Below are positions 9,046-17,645 of a DNA stretch of 64,000 nt, piece after piece (positions within the stretch are counted from its first letter, which is position 1; each line of letters begins with the position of its first letter). Source of the DNA: Allomuricauda sp. CAU 1633 (GTDB lineage: Bacteria > Bacteroidota > Bacteroidia > Flavobacteriales > Flavobacteriaceae). A program made the position numbers and the translations under genes. Below the pieces are notes generated by a model, which was given only the letters and a program-made list of their open reading frames with translations, did no database searches and had not been told where the DNA came from. The stretch covers positions 124,001 through 188,000 of the forward strand of contig NZ_JAFLNE010000003.1 of NCBI RefSeq assembly GCF_017313225.1, written 5' to 3'.

Positions 9046-11634
9046 ATGAAGGGTTCTTTACGTCTATTGTGCAACTGGGCAAAAATAGGATTATTGTTGC
9101 TTATATTGACCACTGCTGGTTGCAACACCCTTAAAAAGGTTGGTGAGGATGAGTTATTGCTCACCAAGAACACCATCTACGTAGATGATGAAAAGGTTAC
9201 GGACAGTGAAATCAAAGGCCTTATCTCACAAAAGCCCAACAGCAGTGTCCTGGGATATCCCCTTCGATTGAATCTATACAATTTGGCCAAGGAAAATCCA
9301 GATTCTTCTTTTCAGAATTGGTTGCACCGAAAGGAAAAGCGGGAAAAAAGACTCAACAACTTACTTTCCAAAAAACAGGTGAACAGACTCCAAGAGTCCT
9401 TTATCGTGAAAGGATTCAGCGAATTCTTGGAAAGAATTGGAGAAGCTCCCGTAATCATAGATACCGCTCTCACCAATAAATCCACAAATCGATTGGAGGC
9501 CTATTATAACAGCAAGGGCTATTTCAACAACTCGGCTGCATATACCATTGTTGATGGAAAAAGAAAAAAAAGAGCTGAACTGGACTATAAAGTGAATCTG
9601 GGAAAGCCTTTTATCATAGATACCGTTCAAAAAAACATTACCTCTCCAGAACTGGATTCCATTTACGATGCTTCTTCTAGGGGCTCGTTTGTAAAAAAAG
9701 GAGAACAATTTGATCTGGACAACTTTACCTTGGAACGAGAGCGACTCACTACCATATTCCGAAACTCTGGGGTGTACAACTTTCAGGAAAGTTCCATCAA
9801 CTATAATATATTAAGGGATACCACACTGGCATCGGATGACCAGTTGATGGACGTACAGCTCAACATAAGAAAATTTAGGAGTTCCGCAGATAGTACAGAT
9901 ATAGCTGACCCGTATCGCATCCATCGCCTTAAAAAAATCAATATTTATTCTGATTATGTGTTCGGAGACGAAACGGACTCCTTGAATTCTTTGGAATACG
10001 AAAACTATACCATTTACTACAAAGACGAGCTTAAGTACAGACCTAAGGCCCTTACAGATGCTATTTTCTTTGAAAAAGATAGTATTTATAGGGATATTGA
10101 CAGAATCCGAACCTATCGACAGATTACCAACCTGAATACCTTTAAATACCCCAACATTGAATTTATCCCGGATACAACCAAAGCACAGTTGATCTCAAAC
10201 ATCTATCTGGCCCCTAGGCCCAAATTTTCACTGAACATGAATTTTGATGTGACCCACTCTAACATTCAGCAAGTGGGGACTGCGTTCAGTACATCCGTGA
10301 TTACACGAAATGTTTTCGGTGGAGCCGAAACCCTGAACATTTCTGCAAGGGGGTCCATTGGTCTATTGAGCGATGCCTCTCTCTCTAATGAGACCTTTAC
10401 CTCGGAACTTGGTGGTGATGTAAATATTACCTTTCCCAGAATCTGGCTGCCCTTTAACACGGAAAGAATCATTCCCCATTATATGTTGCCCCAAAGTAGG
10501 TTGTTGGCGGGTACCAACTTTCAGCGAAACATTGGCTTGGACAAACAATCCTTGAATTCCATACTCTCCTATAACTGGTCTCCCTCAACACGATTAAGAA
10601 ATAATCTGGAATTGTTGAATGTAGAGTTTGTGAGGAATGTAAATCCGGATAATTTCTATAATGTATACCGAAACACTTTTGCCAATTTGGATGATGTTGC
10701 GGACGATTTTCAGGACGATCCCCAATATGCTTCGTTTTTTGAAGATTCGAACAATGAAGCAGACCCTTTGCGATTGATCATCCCCGAAGGCGCCAATGGT
10801 TTCGCCCAAGCTGTTCTGAACAATGAAATTCCTGTGTCCCAAGAGCAACTCGAAGAAGTGAACAGCATCGAGGAACGAAGAAGGCGTCTTACCGAGAATA
10901 ACCTCATCTTTGCCACCAACTTTGCCCATACTAAAAACAGCAGGTCAGACATCAATGATCTAGACTTTTACCAGTATAGGATAAAACTGGAAAGTGCAGG
11001 GAACCTACTTTCACTTATAGCCAATGTTGTACCGTACAATGAAAATGATGATGGTCAACTCTTGGTTTTTGGAGTCCCCTTTTCCCAATATATAAAAGCC
11101 GAGTTCGATTATGTAAGACACTGGCAGGTAGGAGATTCCCAAGTACTGGCCTTTCGCAGCTTCATGGGCATGGCCGTACCCTACGGAAATTCCGACAACA
11201 TCCCCTTTGTACGAAGTTACTTTGCTGGGGGTTCCAACGACAATAGGGCTTGGAATGCTTACGAATTGGGACCTGGAAAAACCAACAACATCAACGATTT
11301 CAACGAGGCCAACCTAAAGCTCGCCTTTAATCTGGAGTATCGTTTTCCCATTGCCGGTGATGTAAAAGGGGCCCTTTTTGCCGATGCTGGCAATATTTGG
11401 AACGTATTTGACAGTGAAAAGAACCCCGATGCCATATTTACCAACTTTTCCTCCTTGGCCGACTTAGCCTTGGGCTCAGGAATGGGACTGCGATATGATT
11501 TCACCTATTTTGTCTTTAGGCTGGATGTTGGCTTTAAGACCTACAATCCCGCTGAAGTGGGCTCTGATCGGTGGTTCAGTGATTTCAATTTCAGAAAAGC
11601 TGTCTTCAATATCGGAATCAATTATCCTTTCTAA
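9046..11634 (+). CDS. tamL: TamL: lipoprotein BamA/TamA-family outer membrane assembly factor
   Basis: An Omp85-family protein of 862 residues. The N terminus is a lipoprotein signal (LLLILTTAGC), then POTRA-like repeats up to roughly residue 400 and a C-terminal barrel ending in FNIGINYPF. The barrel carries the conserved loop-6 region (RSYFAGGSNDNRAW). A lipid-anchored TamA relative is known in Bacteroidetes as TamL and is thought to help insert outer membrane proteins. tamB is not adjacent. The start at 9046 begins the signal peptide; an upstream in-frame start at 9004 overlaps the divergent gene. Confidence 0.85.
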   Translation: MKGSLRLLCNWAKIGLLLLILTTAGCNTLKKVGEDELLLTKNTIYVDDEKVTDSEIKGLISQKPNSSVLGYPLRLNLYNLAKENPDSSFQNWLHRKEKREKRLNNLLSKKQVNRLQESFIVKGFSEFLERIGEAPVIIDTALTNKSTNRLEAYYNSKGYFNNSAAYTIVDGKRKKRAELDYKVNLGKPFIIDTVQKNITSPELDSIYDASSRGSFVKKGEQFDLDNFTLERERLTTIFRNSGVYNFQESSINYNILRDTTLASDDQLMDVQLNIRKFRSSADSTDIADPYRIHRLKKINIYSDYVFGDETDSLNSLEYENYTIYYKDELKYRPKALTDAIFFEKDSIYRDIDRIRTYRQITNLNTFKYPNIEFIPDTTKAQLISNIYLAPRPKFSLNMNFDVTHSNIQQVGTAFSTSVITRNVFGGAETLNISARGSIGLLSDASLSNETFTSELGGDVNITFPRIWLPFNTERIIPHYMLPQSRLLAGTNFQRNIGLDKQSLNSILSYNWSPSTRLRNNLELLNVEFVRNVNPDNFYNVYRNTFANLDDVADDFQDDPQYASFFEDSNNEADPLRLIIPEGANGFAQAVLNNEIPVSQEQLEEVNSIEERRRRLTENNLIFATNFAHTKNSRSDINDLDFYQYRIKLESAGNLLSLIANVVPYNENDDGQLLVFGVPFSQYIKAEFDYVRHWQVGDSQVLAFRSFMGMAVPYGNSDNIPFVRSYFAGGSNDNRAWNAYELGPGKTNNINDFNEANLKLAFNLEYRFPIAGDVKGALFADAGNIWNVFDSEKNPDAIFTNFSSLADLALGSGMGLRYDFTYFVFRLDVGFKTYNPAEVGSDRWFSDFNFRKAVFNIGINYPF
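9080..9087 (-). promoter_or_regulatory. -7 box (TATTTTTG, minus strand) for the SpoU methyltransferase
   Basis: Read on the minus strand this is TATTTTTG, the same box as the tamL one. It lies inside the tamL coding sequence 59 bases upstream of the methyltransferase ATG at 9021, so the two promoters face away from each other and overlap the other's gene. Confidence 0.4.
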
Positions 11635-11666
11635 GTTTAGGTTTTCTGTCAATACATTATCAAAAC

Positions 11667-12716
11667 CTACTTATCATGTGCAAAACGATACTCCTTGGGG
11701 GATATTCCTGTTTTGTCCTTGAAATGCCTATAAAATGTGGACTTGGAATTAAATCCAGATTCAAACATAACTTCTGAAACATTCTTGGATATTGTATTGG
11801 AAGTATTCAATAAGGTTTTTGCATGATTCACTCTATAGTTATTGACAAAGTCTGAAAAGTTTGTGTTGAACTTTTGATGTATGACCCTAGATAAAATGTT
11901 GGGGCCTATGGATAGTCTTTGTGATATAGAAATCAAACTCAATTCCGGATCTAGAAAAATCCTCTCCTTCTCCATGGAAGACTTAATGATACAGGCATAA
12001 TAATCCAACTCTTCTTTGCTCAAAACTGGTTTATTTGGTATGGTATTCCTATTATGAATCCCGTTATACCCCAAGAAGCTTTTCCCAAAAGATAGTCCAT
12101 GGAAAAGAAAAAAATTGATGATCAATATATGTGCAAACATTTGCAATCCAAAAACAAACCTTATTGCTGGAAGGTTACCAGAAACCATAAAGAAAGTAAT
12201 CAAACCCGCAGTGGAAAACAGTAGTGTCAACAATACCATAAAGTAAGTCACCCATTTATAATTGACATGTGACATATCCATATTTCTATTTCTCTTACTT
12301 TTTAGAAAATAGACGATTGTTAAAACATGATAGCTCCATATGCTTATGGCAATCATGAATTCGAACAGATAAATTCTTTTATAGAAAAAAGGATATGTTC
12401 CCCAAAAAAATAGGAAGGGAAGAAAGTGTTTCCAATAATCCCCATAGGCATATGCTTTCCCCTCCAATAAGGTCTTAAAAAAGATGAATAGCACTGGTCC
12501 GTAAGCAAAAGCCAGTGCATAACTAAATCCAAAAAGAACATGCTCTGGGTTAAGAAGGTAATAGGATACTATTCGGATTACCAAAATCAATTGAAACACA
12601 CCAATCAATAGATTACAACCTCTATTCCCCCTGTCCGTGTAGAACAAAAAACCAATGAAGCCGATACTTTGAAATACCAGAATAAATACTAAAACATCCA
12701 AAAAACCAATGTCCAT
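11667..12716 (-). CDS. AraC-family transcriptional regulator with N-terminal membrane domain
   Basis: A 349-residue protein with about seven hydrophobic segments in residues 5-230 followed by an AraC helix-turn-helix domain. The DNA-binding half shows ISISQRLSIGPNILSRVI (first HTH) and VSEVMFESGFNSKSTFYRHF with KTGISPKEYR (second HTH), the standard AraC signature. Such membrane-anchored AraC proteins are frequent in Flavobacteriaceae, and many sit next to the genes they control. Here the divergent neighbour is a serine hydrolase 200 bases away, a natural candidate target, but no operator is evident. Confidence 0.85.
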   Translation of the reverse strand: MDIGFLDVLVFILVFQSIGFIGFLFYTDRGNRGCNLLIGVFQLILVIRIVSYYLLNPEHVLFGFSYALAFAYGPVLFIFFKTLLEGKAYAYGDYWKHFLPFLFFWGTYPFFYKRIYLFEFMIAISIWSYHVLTIVYFLKSKRNRNMDMSHVNYKWVTYFMVLLTLLFSTAGLITFFMVSGNLPAIRFVFGLQMFAHILIINFFLFHGLSFGKSFLGYNGIHNRNTIPNKPVLSKEELDYYACIIKSSMEKERIFLDPELSLISISQRLSIGPNILSRVIHQKFNTNFSDFVNNYRVNHAKTLLNTSNTISKNVSEVMFESGFNSKSTFYRHFKDKTGISPKEYRFAHDK

Positions 12717-12918
12717 AAAATTTTCTAAAAATTTATCTAACCTATGTCAAATCTGATGGCCAAAAAATTGTTCCCATTATTTTTTTGGGACTTTTGGGTC
12801 AATTTATTTGGTTAATATCGCTTGGTATCCCTCACTAAAACCTATATAAAAGTCTCGCTATTATGATAGACTGCCCCCATATAAAAAAGTTACATCACAC
12901 AATATAATCCACTTGGTA

Positions 12919-14001
12919 ATGATCACAGAAAATTTGAAAAAAGTTATTGTTTTATTGGCCCTTGCATTATCGCATAGCCTGTTGTGCCAAAACAAATCTA
13001 TTTTTACGTATGCGGATAGGGAAATGAAAGCGTATGATTCAACCCCTGGTATCTCACTATTGATTTATCACAAAGGGGAGGTCATCTACGACAAATCTAC
13101 AGGCTATGCCAATTATGAATTTGAGGTACCCTCCGACCCAACTTTCTCGTATGCCATTGGATCTATTTCAAAGCAATTTACTGCAGTACTCATTTTAAAA
13201 TTGTGCGAAGAGAAAAAGTTGAGCCTATCTGACGATATATCAGCATATTTTAAAAACCCCAAAATTTCAAATGCTGGTATCAAAATAGAACATTTACTCT
13301 CCCACACCAGCGGTATCAAGGATTTTTTGTACAAGGAAAACCTGATGGATCAGTACACACAACAACTACCCTACGAAGAGATTGTTGAATTTCTGCTGGA
13401 CACCCCATACAGTTTTCCTCCTGGAGAAAAATATGAATACAGTAATACCAACTATATATTACTGGCTAAAATTATCGAAAAAGTTACTTCCAAAACCTTT
13501 TCCGAGGCTATTGCACATTACATTATCCAACCCCTAAAAATGGAAGGCACCTTTGTTGGTTCTTCAAAAAAATTGTACAAAAAAACAGTATCAGGTTATA
13601 ATATTACAGATCAGAATAATTTTGTTCCAGACATTTACCTTCCTTTTTCCCTCAACTGGGTAGATGGTGCCGGAAGCATGTATTCCACTACTTCTGATCT
13701 TTTGATATGGAAATCGGCCATTGAAAACAAACTTTTATTAAATGATGAATCCACAAATCTCTTGTTATCTCCCTACAAATTGAACAATGGTGATGAGACC
13801 GGCTTTGGATTTGGATATGAAGTAGAAAATAAAAATGATATTAAAATCTTAAAGAAAAGTGGAGCCATCAATGGCTTCCAGAGCAATATGATTTGGATAC
13901 CCGCTGAAGACATATTTGTAATTGGTTTGACGAATAGAGTGGATAAACCTCCTAAATTTGTTTACGAAATTGGATACATGTTATTAAACATTGCACATTA
14001 G
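12919..14001 (+). CDS. Exported serine hydrolase, beta-lactamase class C / family S12-like
   Basis: A 360-residue protein with an N-terminal signal peptide (VIVLLALALSHSLLC). Catalytic motifs of penicillin-binding-protein-like serine hydrolases are visible: SISK near residue 77, YSNTNY near 176, and KSGAINGF near 316 in place of the usual HSGG/KTG box. This could be an esterase, DD-peptidase or beta-lactamase-like protein; substrate is not predictable. ATG 12919 was preferred to a TTG two codons earlier. It is divergent from the membrane AraC regulator, which suggests regulation by it (inference). Confidence 0.8.
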   Translation: MITENLKKVIVLLALALSHSLLCQNKSIFTYADREMKAYDSTPGISLLIYHKGEVIYDKSTGYANYEFEVPSDPTFSYAIGSISKQFTAVLILKLCEEKKLSLSDDISAYFKNPKISNAGIKIEHLLSHTSGIKDFLYKENLMDQYTQQLPYEEIVEFLLDTPYSFPPGEKYEYSNTNYILLAKIIEKVTSKTFSEAIAHYIIQPLKMEGTFVGSSKKLYKKTVSGYNITDQNNFVPDIYLPFSLNWVDGAGSMYSTTSDLLIWKSAIENKLLLNDESTNLLLSPYKLNNGDETGFGFGYEVENKNDIKILKKSGAINGFQSNMIWIPAEDIFVIGLTNRVDKPPKFVYEIGYMLLNIAH

Positions 14002-14015
14002 ATAATAGTATTTAT

Positions 14016-14023
14016 TACTTTTG
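14016..14023 (+). promoter_or_regulatory. -7 box (TACTTTTG) for fbaA
   Basis: A perfect TAnnTTTG box lies 33 bases upstream of the fbaA ATG, with a TTG at 13991-13993 (22-base spacing) as the -33 partner. Confidence 0.6.
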
Positions 14024-14056
14024 TGGCCTAATTTAATACGAAAACCATCTTAAACT

Positions 14057-15124
14057 ATGTCCCACAATATTAAGCCAGGCGTTGCCACGGGTGATGAAGT
14101 GCAAGCAATTTTTAAACATGCCAAGGAAAACGGATACGCCCTTCCGGCCGTAAATGTGGTAGGGTCCGACACTATAAATGCAGTAATGGAGACTGCTGCT
14201 TCATTGAATTCTCCCGTTATCATTCAATTTTCCAACGGAGGAGCCCAGTTCAATGCAGGAAAGGGACTTTCCAACGAAAATCAACAATCTGCTATTTTAG
14301 GAGCTGTGGCCGGAGCCAAACACGTACACCAATTGGCAGAAGCTTACGGTGCTACCGTGATTTTGCATACCGATCACTGTGCCAAAAAATTATTGCCTTG
14401 GATTGATGGGCTTTTGGATGCCAGTGAAGAACATTACAAAGCAACAGGGAAATCCTTGTTCAGTTCCCATATGATCGATTTATCTGAAGAACCCATTGAA
14501 GAGAACATCGAAATTTGCAAAGCGTACTTGGAGCGCATGAGCAAAATGGACATGACTTTGGAAATCGAATTGGGAATCACCGGAGGTGAAGAAGATGGTG
14601 TGGACAATACCGATGTTGACGATTCCAAATTGTACACCCAACCCGAAGAAGTGGCCTTCGCCTATGAAGAACTTTCGAAAGTGAGCCACAGATTTACCAT
14701 TGCAGCCGCATTTGGTAATGTACACGGCGTTTACAAACCCGGAAACGTAAAATTGACTCCGAAAATCTTGAAGAACTCCCAAGAGTTTATTACTAAAAAA
14801 TATGGCGTAGAGGAAAATCATATCGATTTTGTATTCCACGGCGGTTCAGGTTCCACTTTGGAAGAAATTAGGGAAGCCATTGGCTATGGTGTCATTAAAA
14901 TGAACATCGATACCGATTTACAATATGCTTTCCTTACTGGAATCCGGGATTATATCCAAGATAAATCGGCTTACCTGCAAGCCCAAATAGGAAACCCCGA
15001 AGGCGATGACCAACCCAACAAAAAATTCTATGATCCACGTGTTTGGCTTCGTGAAGGTGAAAAAACTTTCGTGGCTCGATTGAAAAAAGCCTTTGAAGAT
15101 CTAAATAACGTCAATACCTTGTAA
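14057..15124 (+). CDS. fbaA: Class II fructose-bisphosphate aldolase
   Basis: A zinc-dependent aldolase of 355 residues that interconverts fructose 1,6-bisphosphate with dihydroxyacetone phosphate and glyceraldehyde 3-phosphate in glycolysis and gluconeogenesis. Zinc ligands are in HTDHCAKK near residue 108 and in the later HGVYKPG and FHGGSGS segments, and the substrate-binding NIDTDLQYAF is present. Length and sequence match the E. coli FbaA (type A) class. It follows its own promoter and precedes accD by 27 bases. Confidence 0.96.
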   Translation: MSHNIKPGVATGDEVQAIFKHAKENGYALPAVNVVGSDTINAVMETAASLNSPVIIQFSNGGAQFNAGKGLSNENQQSAILGAVAGAKHVHQLAEAYGATVILHTDHCAKKLLPWIDGLLDASEEHYKATGKSLFSSHMIDLSEEPIEENIEICKAYLERMSKMDMTLEIELGITGGEEDGVDNTDVDDSKLYTQPEEVAFAYEELSKVSHRFTIAAAFGNVHGVYKPGNVKLTPKILKNSQEFITKKYGVEENHIDFVFHGGSGSTLEEIREAIGYGVIKMNIDTDLQYAFLTGIRDYIQDKSAYLQAQIGNPEGDDQPNKKFYDPRVWLREGEKTFVARLKKAFEDLNNVNTL

Positions 15125-15151
15125 ACCTTCGTTTAATTTAATTTTGATTGC

Positions 15152-16012
15152 ATGTCGTCTTGGTTTAAAAGAAAGGAAAAAGGAATACAGACCTTAACAG
15201 AGGAGAAAAAGGACACCCCAAAGGGGTTATGGTATAAATCCCCTACCGGTAAAATTGTTGAATCAGAAGACCTTGCCAAAAACTTCTACGTAAGTCCAGA
15301 GGATGATTACCATGTTAGAATTGGCAGCAAGGAATATTTTGAGATTCTTTTTGACGATAACAAGTTTAAGGAGTTGGATGAAAATATTTCAGCCAAAGAC
15401 CCCTTGAAGTTTGTCGACACCAAAAAATATTCAGAGCGCCTTAAAGCAGCCCAACAAAAAACAGGGCTTAAGGATGCCGTTCGCACTGCAGTAGGAAAAT
15501 CAATGGGAAAAGATATTGTCATCGCCTGTATGGATTTCAGTTTTATTGGAGGTTCCATGGGTAGCGTAGTAGGTGAAAAAATCTCGCGCGCCATTGATGT
15601 GGCCAAAAAGAAAAAGGTTCCGTTCCTGATGATTTCAAAATCAGGTGGTGCCCGAATGATGGAAGCCGCACTCTCCCTTATGCAATTGGCAAAAACATCA
15701 GCAAAATTGGCCCAGTTGGCAGAAGCTAAAATTCCGTATATCTCATTGTGTACCGACCCCACAACCGGGGGAACAACAGCTTCTTATGCCATGTTGGGCG
15801 ACATCAATATCGCTGAACCTGGAGCATTGATTGGGTTTGCCGGTCCCAGAGTAGTGAAGGATACCGTTGGAAAAGACCTACCGGATGGTTTCCAAACCTC
15901 TGAATTTTTGAAAGAGCATGGGTTCTTGGACTTTATCGTCCACCGAAGCGATTTGAAAAAGAAAGTCAATCTGTATATCGACTTGATTTCAAATCAACCC
16001 ATAAGAGCATAA
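15152..16012 (+). CDS. accD: Acetyl-CoA carboxylase carboxyltransferase subunit beta, zinc-ribbon-less
   Basis: AccD (286 residues) forms the carboxyltransferase with AccA and makes malonyl-CoA for fatty acid synthesis. The crotonase-like core is intact, with [39 protein letters not shown] and [13 protein letters not shown]. In the E. coli protein the N terminus has a four-cysteine zinc ribbon (KCDSCG and VCPKCDHH). The corresponding stretches here read KSPTGK and VSPEDDYH, so all four cysteines are replaced while the surrounding residues (GLW, E-L at 45, YH) still align. The gene ends in a terminator. Confidence 0.94.
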   Translation: MSSWFKRKEKGIQTLTEEKKDTPKGLWYKSPTGKIVESEDLAKNFYVSPEDDYHVRIGSKEYFEILFDDNKFKELDENISAKDPLKFVDTKKYSERLKAAQQKTGLKDAVRTAVGKSMGKDIVIACMDFSFIGGSMGSVVGEKISRAIDVAKKKKVPFLMISKSGGARMMEAALSLMQLAKTSAKLAQLAEAKIPYISLCTDPTTGGTTASYAMLGDINIAEPGALIGFAGPRVVKDTVGKDLPDGFQTSEFLKEHGFLDFIVHRSDLKKKVNLYIDLISNQPIRA

Positions 16013-16038
16013 AAAAAGCCCCGAAATCGGGGCTTTTT
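16012..16038 (+). terminator. Rho-independent terminator after accD
   Basis: AGCCCCGA and TCGGGGCT form a perfect 8-pair stem around a 2-base centre, flanked by A-run and five T, starting at the accD stop codon. Confidence 0.93.
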
Positions 16039-16045
16039 CATTTTA

Positions 16046-16119
16046 TGTCAGTTCGAGCGCAGTCGAGAACCTTTTGTTGAATTTAAGTTAAAAACATCTC
16101 GACTGCGCTCGATGTGACA
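16046..16119. repeat. Dispersed inverted-repeat element, family A, full copy
   Basis: Two 23-base arms (16046-16068 and 16097-16119) are inverted copies with two mismatches around a 28-base loop. The core is TTCGAGCGCAGTCGAGA and its complement. A second copy is at 46811-46877 and a half copy at 55741-55777. It lies between the accD terminator and the convergent lipoprotein gene and codes for nothing. The layout is that of a REP/MITE-like palindromic unit. Confidence 0.85.
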
Positions 16120-16145
16120 TGCAGTTTTTAATTTTCAATTCACAG

Positions 16146-17006
16146 CTAATTTTTAAAACGTCTCAAGAAAATTTCCTGTTCTGTGCCATCTTCATAGGTC
16201 AAGATGCCCTTGGCATCACAACTACCGTCACCAAAATCTAAAATCACGGTATTTCCAAATCTTGAGATTTCCAAAACACCACTTACAATAAACCTGCAGG
16301 ACATTTCCCTTCGGAGCGGTGTAATCACTTCTTTTACAAATTCATTCCCTGCCCTGCTCACATACGTTCGTTTCCCTGTAATCAAGAACACATTATCGCC
16401 CCAAAAACCGGTTCCAAAGCCCTCTATCCATTCCCGAGTGCGGATTCCTGTATACGAAGTAGTATTTCCATCAGGCCAAGTTGAAGTAAAGTTGGCATTG
16501 GCCGTACCTTGAGGATTTCCATTTTCATTGGAACGTACCCTAACAATACTTGCTGAACCTTCCACGGCAACACCATTAAAAACAAAGTTTTCCAAATTCA
16601 AGCTTATGGTATTTGAAGCAGCTTCCATATCCAGCGCATAACTTAGATACACATTCCCACTCAAGGCATTTCCGTTGGGCATTTCGCAACCTTCCCCAAA
16701 ATTCAGGGTAACATCTTTTGTAGTATCGGTAAGTTCAATGGTAACGAGTACGCATTCGGGTAGATAATCTGAATGATAATTCATTTTTGAAGTTGTTGAG
16801 ATTTCGTCAGCGGCATATACATCTTCCGCTATGGCCGTGATTTCTTCGGAAATCATCTCAGTCTCATCGCTGAACTTTAGTTCTGTCGCAGAAATGACTT
16901 CAGTACTGGACAACTCTTCATTGGTGGATTCGTCCTTGCTACAAGAAGCAGCTGTCAGCAATAGCACTCCCAGAACAAGGCTCATCGATTTAAGATTCTT
17001 TTTCAT
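16146..17006 (-). CDS. Lipoprotein of unknown function
   Basis: A 286-residue protein with a lipoprotein signal (VLLLTAASC, lipid-attachable Cys at 22) and an acidic, Ser/Thr/Glu-rich linker. The rest is rich in short beta strands, with a repeated pattern LNFGEGCEMPNG and LDFGDGSCDAKG (each a GDG/GEG-C turn) about 150 residues apart, which suggests two related beta-rich halves. I do not recognise a named family. It is convergent with accD and divergent from rpsO. Confidence 0.75.
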   Translation of the reverse strand: MKKNLKSMSLVLGVLLLTAASCSKDESTNEELSSTEVISATELKFSDETEMISEEITAIAEDVYAADEISTTSKMNYHSDYLPECVLVTIELTDTTKDVTLNFGEGCEMPNGNALSGNVYLSYALDMEAASNTISLNLENFVFNGVAVEGSASIVRVRSNENGNPQGTANANFTSTWPDGNTTSYTGIRTREWIEGFGTGFWGDNVFLITGKRTYVSRAGNEFVKEVITPLRREMSCRFIVSGVLEISRFGNTVILDFGDGSCDAKGILTYEDGTEQEIFLRRFKN

Positions 17007-17095
17007 GTTGATAAAATTTATGGTTTGTTGCTTTGACCCAACTCAACCAAAAAGGTTTAATTTGCTAACATAATTCATGAATTCAAAAAAAGGAT

Positions 17096-17103
17096 TATCT
17101 TTG
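17096..17103 (+). promoter_or_regulatory. -7 box (TATCTTTG) for rpsO
   Basis: A perfect TAnnTTTG box 53 bases before the rpsO ATG. The 53-base leader is long enough for a regulatory site, as rpsO is autoregulated in other bacteria, but I see no clear pseudoknot. No TTG at the right -33 distance was found. Confidence 0.55.
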
Positions 17104-17156
17104 CACGCTGATTGAAGGTCAATCAATACATAAAAATCATTTAAATAAATATTGGA

Positions 17157-17426
17157 ATGTATTTAACGAAAGAAGTAAAAGCCGAGATTTTCAAGAAACA
17201 CGGCGGCTCTGAGAGCAACACTGGTTCTACGGAAGGGCAAATTGCATTGTTCACACACCGTATCAACCACTTAACTGAACACCTTAAAAGGAACCACAAA
17301 GATTACAACACTGAGCGTTCTTTGGTTGCATTGGTAGGTAAAAGACGTAGTCTTTTGGATTACCTAAAGAAAAAAGATATTGAAAAATACCGTTCTTTGA
17401 TTAAGGAATTAGGTATTAGAAAATAA
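17157..17426 (+). CDS. rpsO: 30S ribosomal protein S15
   Basis: Ribosomal protein S15 (89 residues, the universal length) binds 16S rRNA helices h20-h22 and nucleates the platform of the small subunit. Family motifs GSTEGQIALFTHRINHLTEHLK and KRRSLLDYLKKKD are complete. The order rpsO-pnp is widespread in bacteria and is kept here, but a terminator and a 219-base spacer separate the two genes. Confidence 0.98.
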   Translation: MYLTKEVKAEIFKKHGGSESNTGSTEGQIALFTHRINHLTEHLKRNHKDYNTERSLVALVGKRRSLLDYLKKKDIEKYRSLIKELGIRK

Positions 17427-17433
17427 AAACGAT

Positions 17434-17461
17434 GGGGAGGCTTTGGCTTCCCCTTTGTTTT
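17434..17461 (+). terminator. Rho-independent terminator after rpsO
   Basis: GGGGAGGC and GCTTCCCC pair over 8 bases with one G-T pair and a 4-base loop, followed by TTTGTTTT. It starts 8 bases after the rpsO stop, so pnp read-through would be limited. Confidence 0.8.
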
Positions 17462-17645
17462 AGTTGGACGGGCTCCAACAAACCTAAGTCCCAAGCTGCA
17501 ACTTGGGCAAACACAAAAAGCTTCACATAGTTTTTCATTGGTCAGGTCGAAAGGCCAACACAACAACAACACAACCCGACCGTCCGGATGGCGGTAGACC
17601 AAATGTTTAACGACCCGTATCTTTTACACGGGTAAGATTATTTGT
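17462..17645 (+). promoter_or_regulatory. Structured pnp upstream region with hairpins
   Basis: A 184-base non-coding stretch. It holds a CCCAAG/CTTGGG hairpin (about 17490-17507), a TATCTTTT box (17619-17626) one base from the -7 consensus, and an ACCCGT/ACGGGT hairpin (17613-17633) that ends 12 bases before the pnp ATG and covers that box. A minus-strand open frame here (17360-17602) looks spurious. Whether this is a regulated leader or only a promoter region cannot be settled by eye. Confidence 0.4.

Noticed and set aside
12919..14001. Serine hydrolase called as an antibiotic-resistance beta-lactamase
   Set aside because: SxxK and YSN motifs are shared by esterases and peptidases, and the KTG box is altered; no evidence for drug resistance.
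16046..16119. Family A repeat as a rho-independent terminator
   Set aside because: The stem is long but the loop is 28 bases and no T-run follows; the real terminator of accD is at 16012-16038.
17360..17602. Minus-strand open frame between rpsO and pnp
   Set aside because: It overlaps rpsO on the opposite strand, the terminator and the hairpins; no promoter or start context, and the peptide has no family character.
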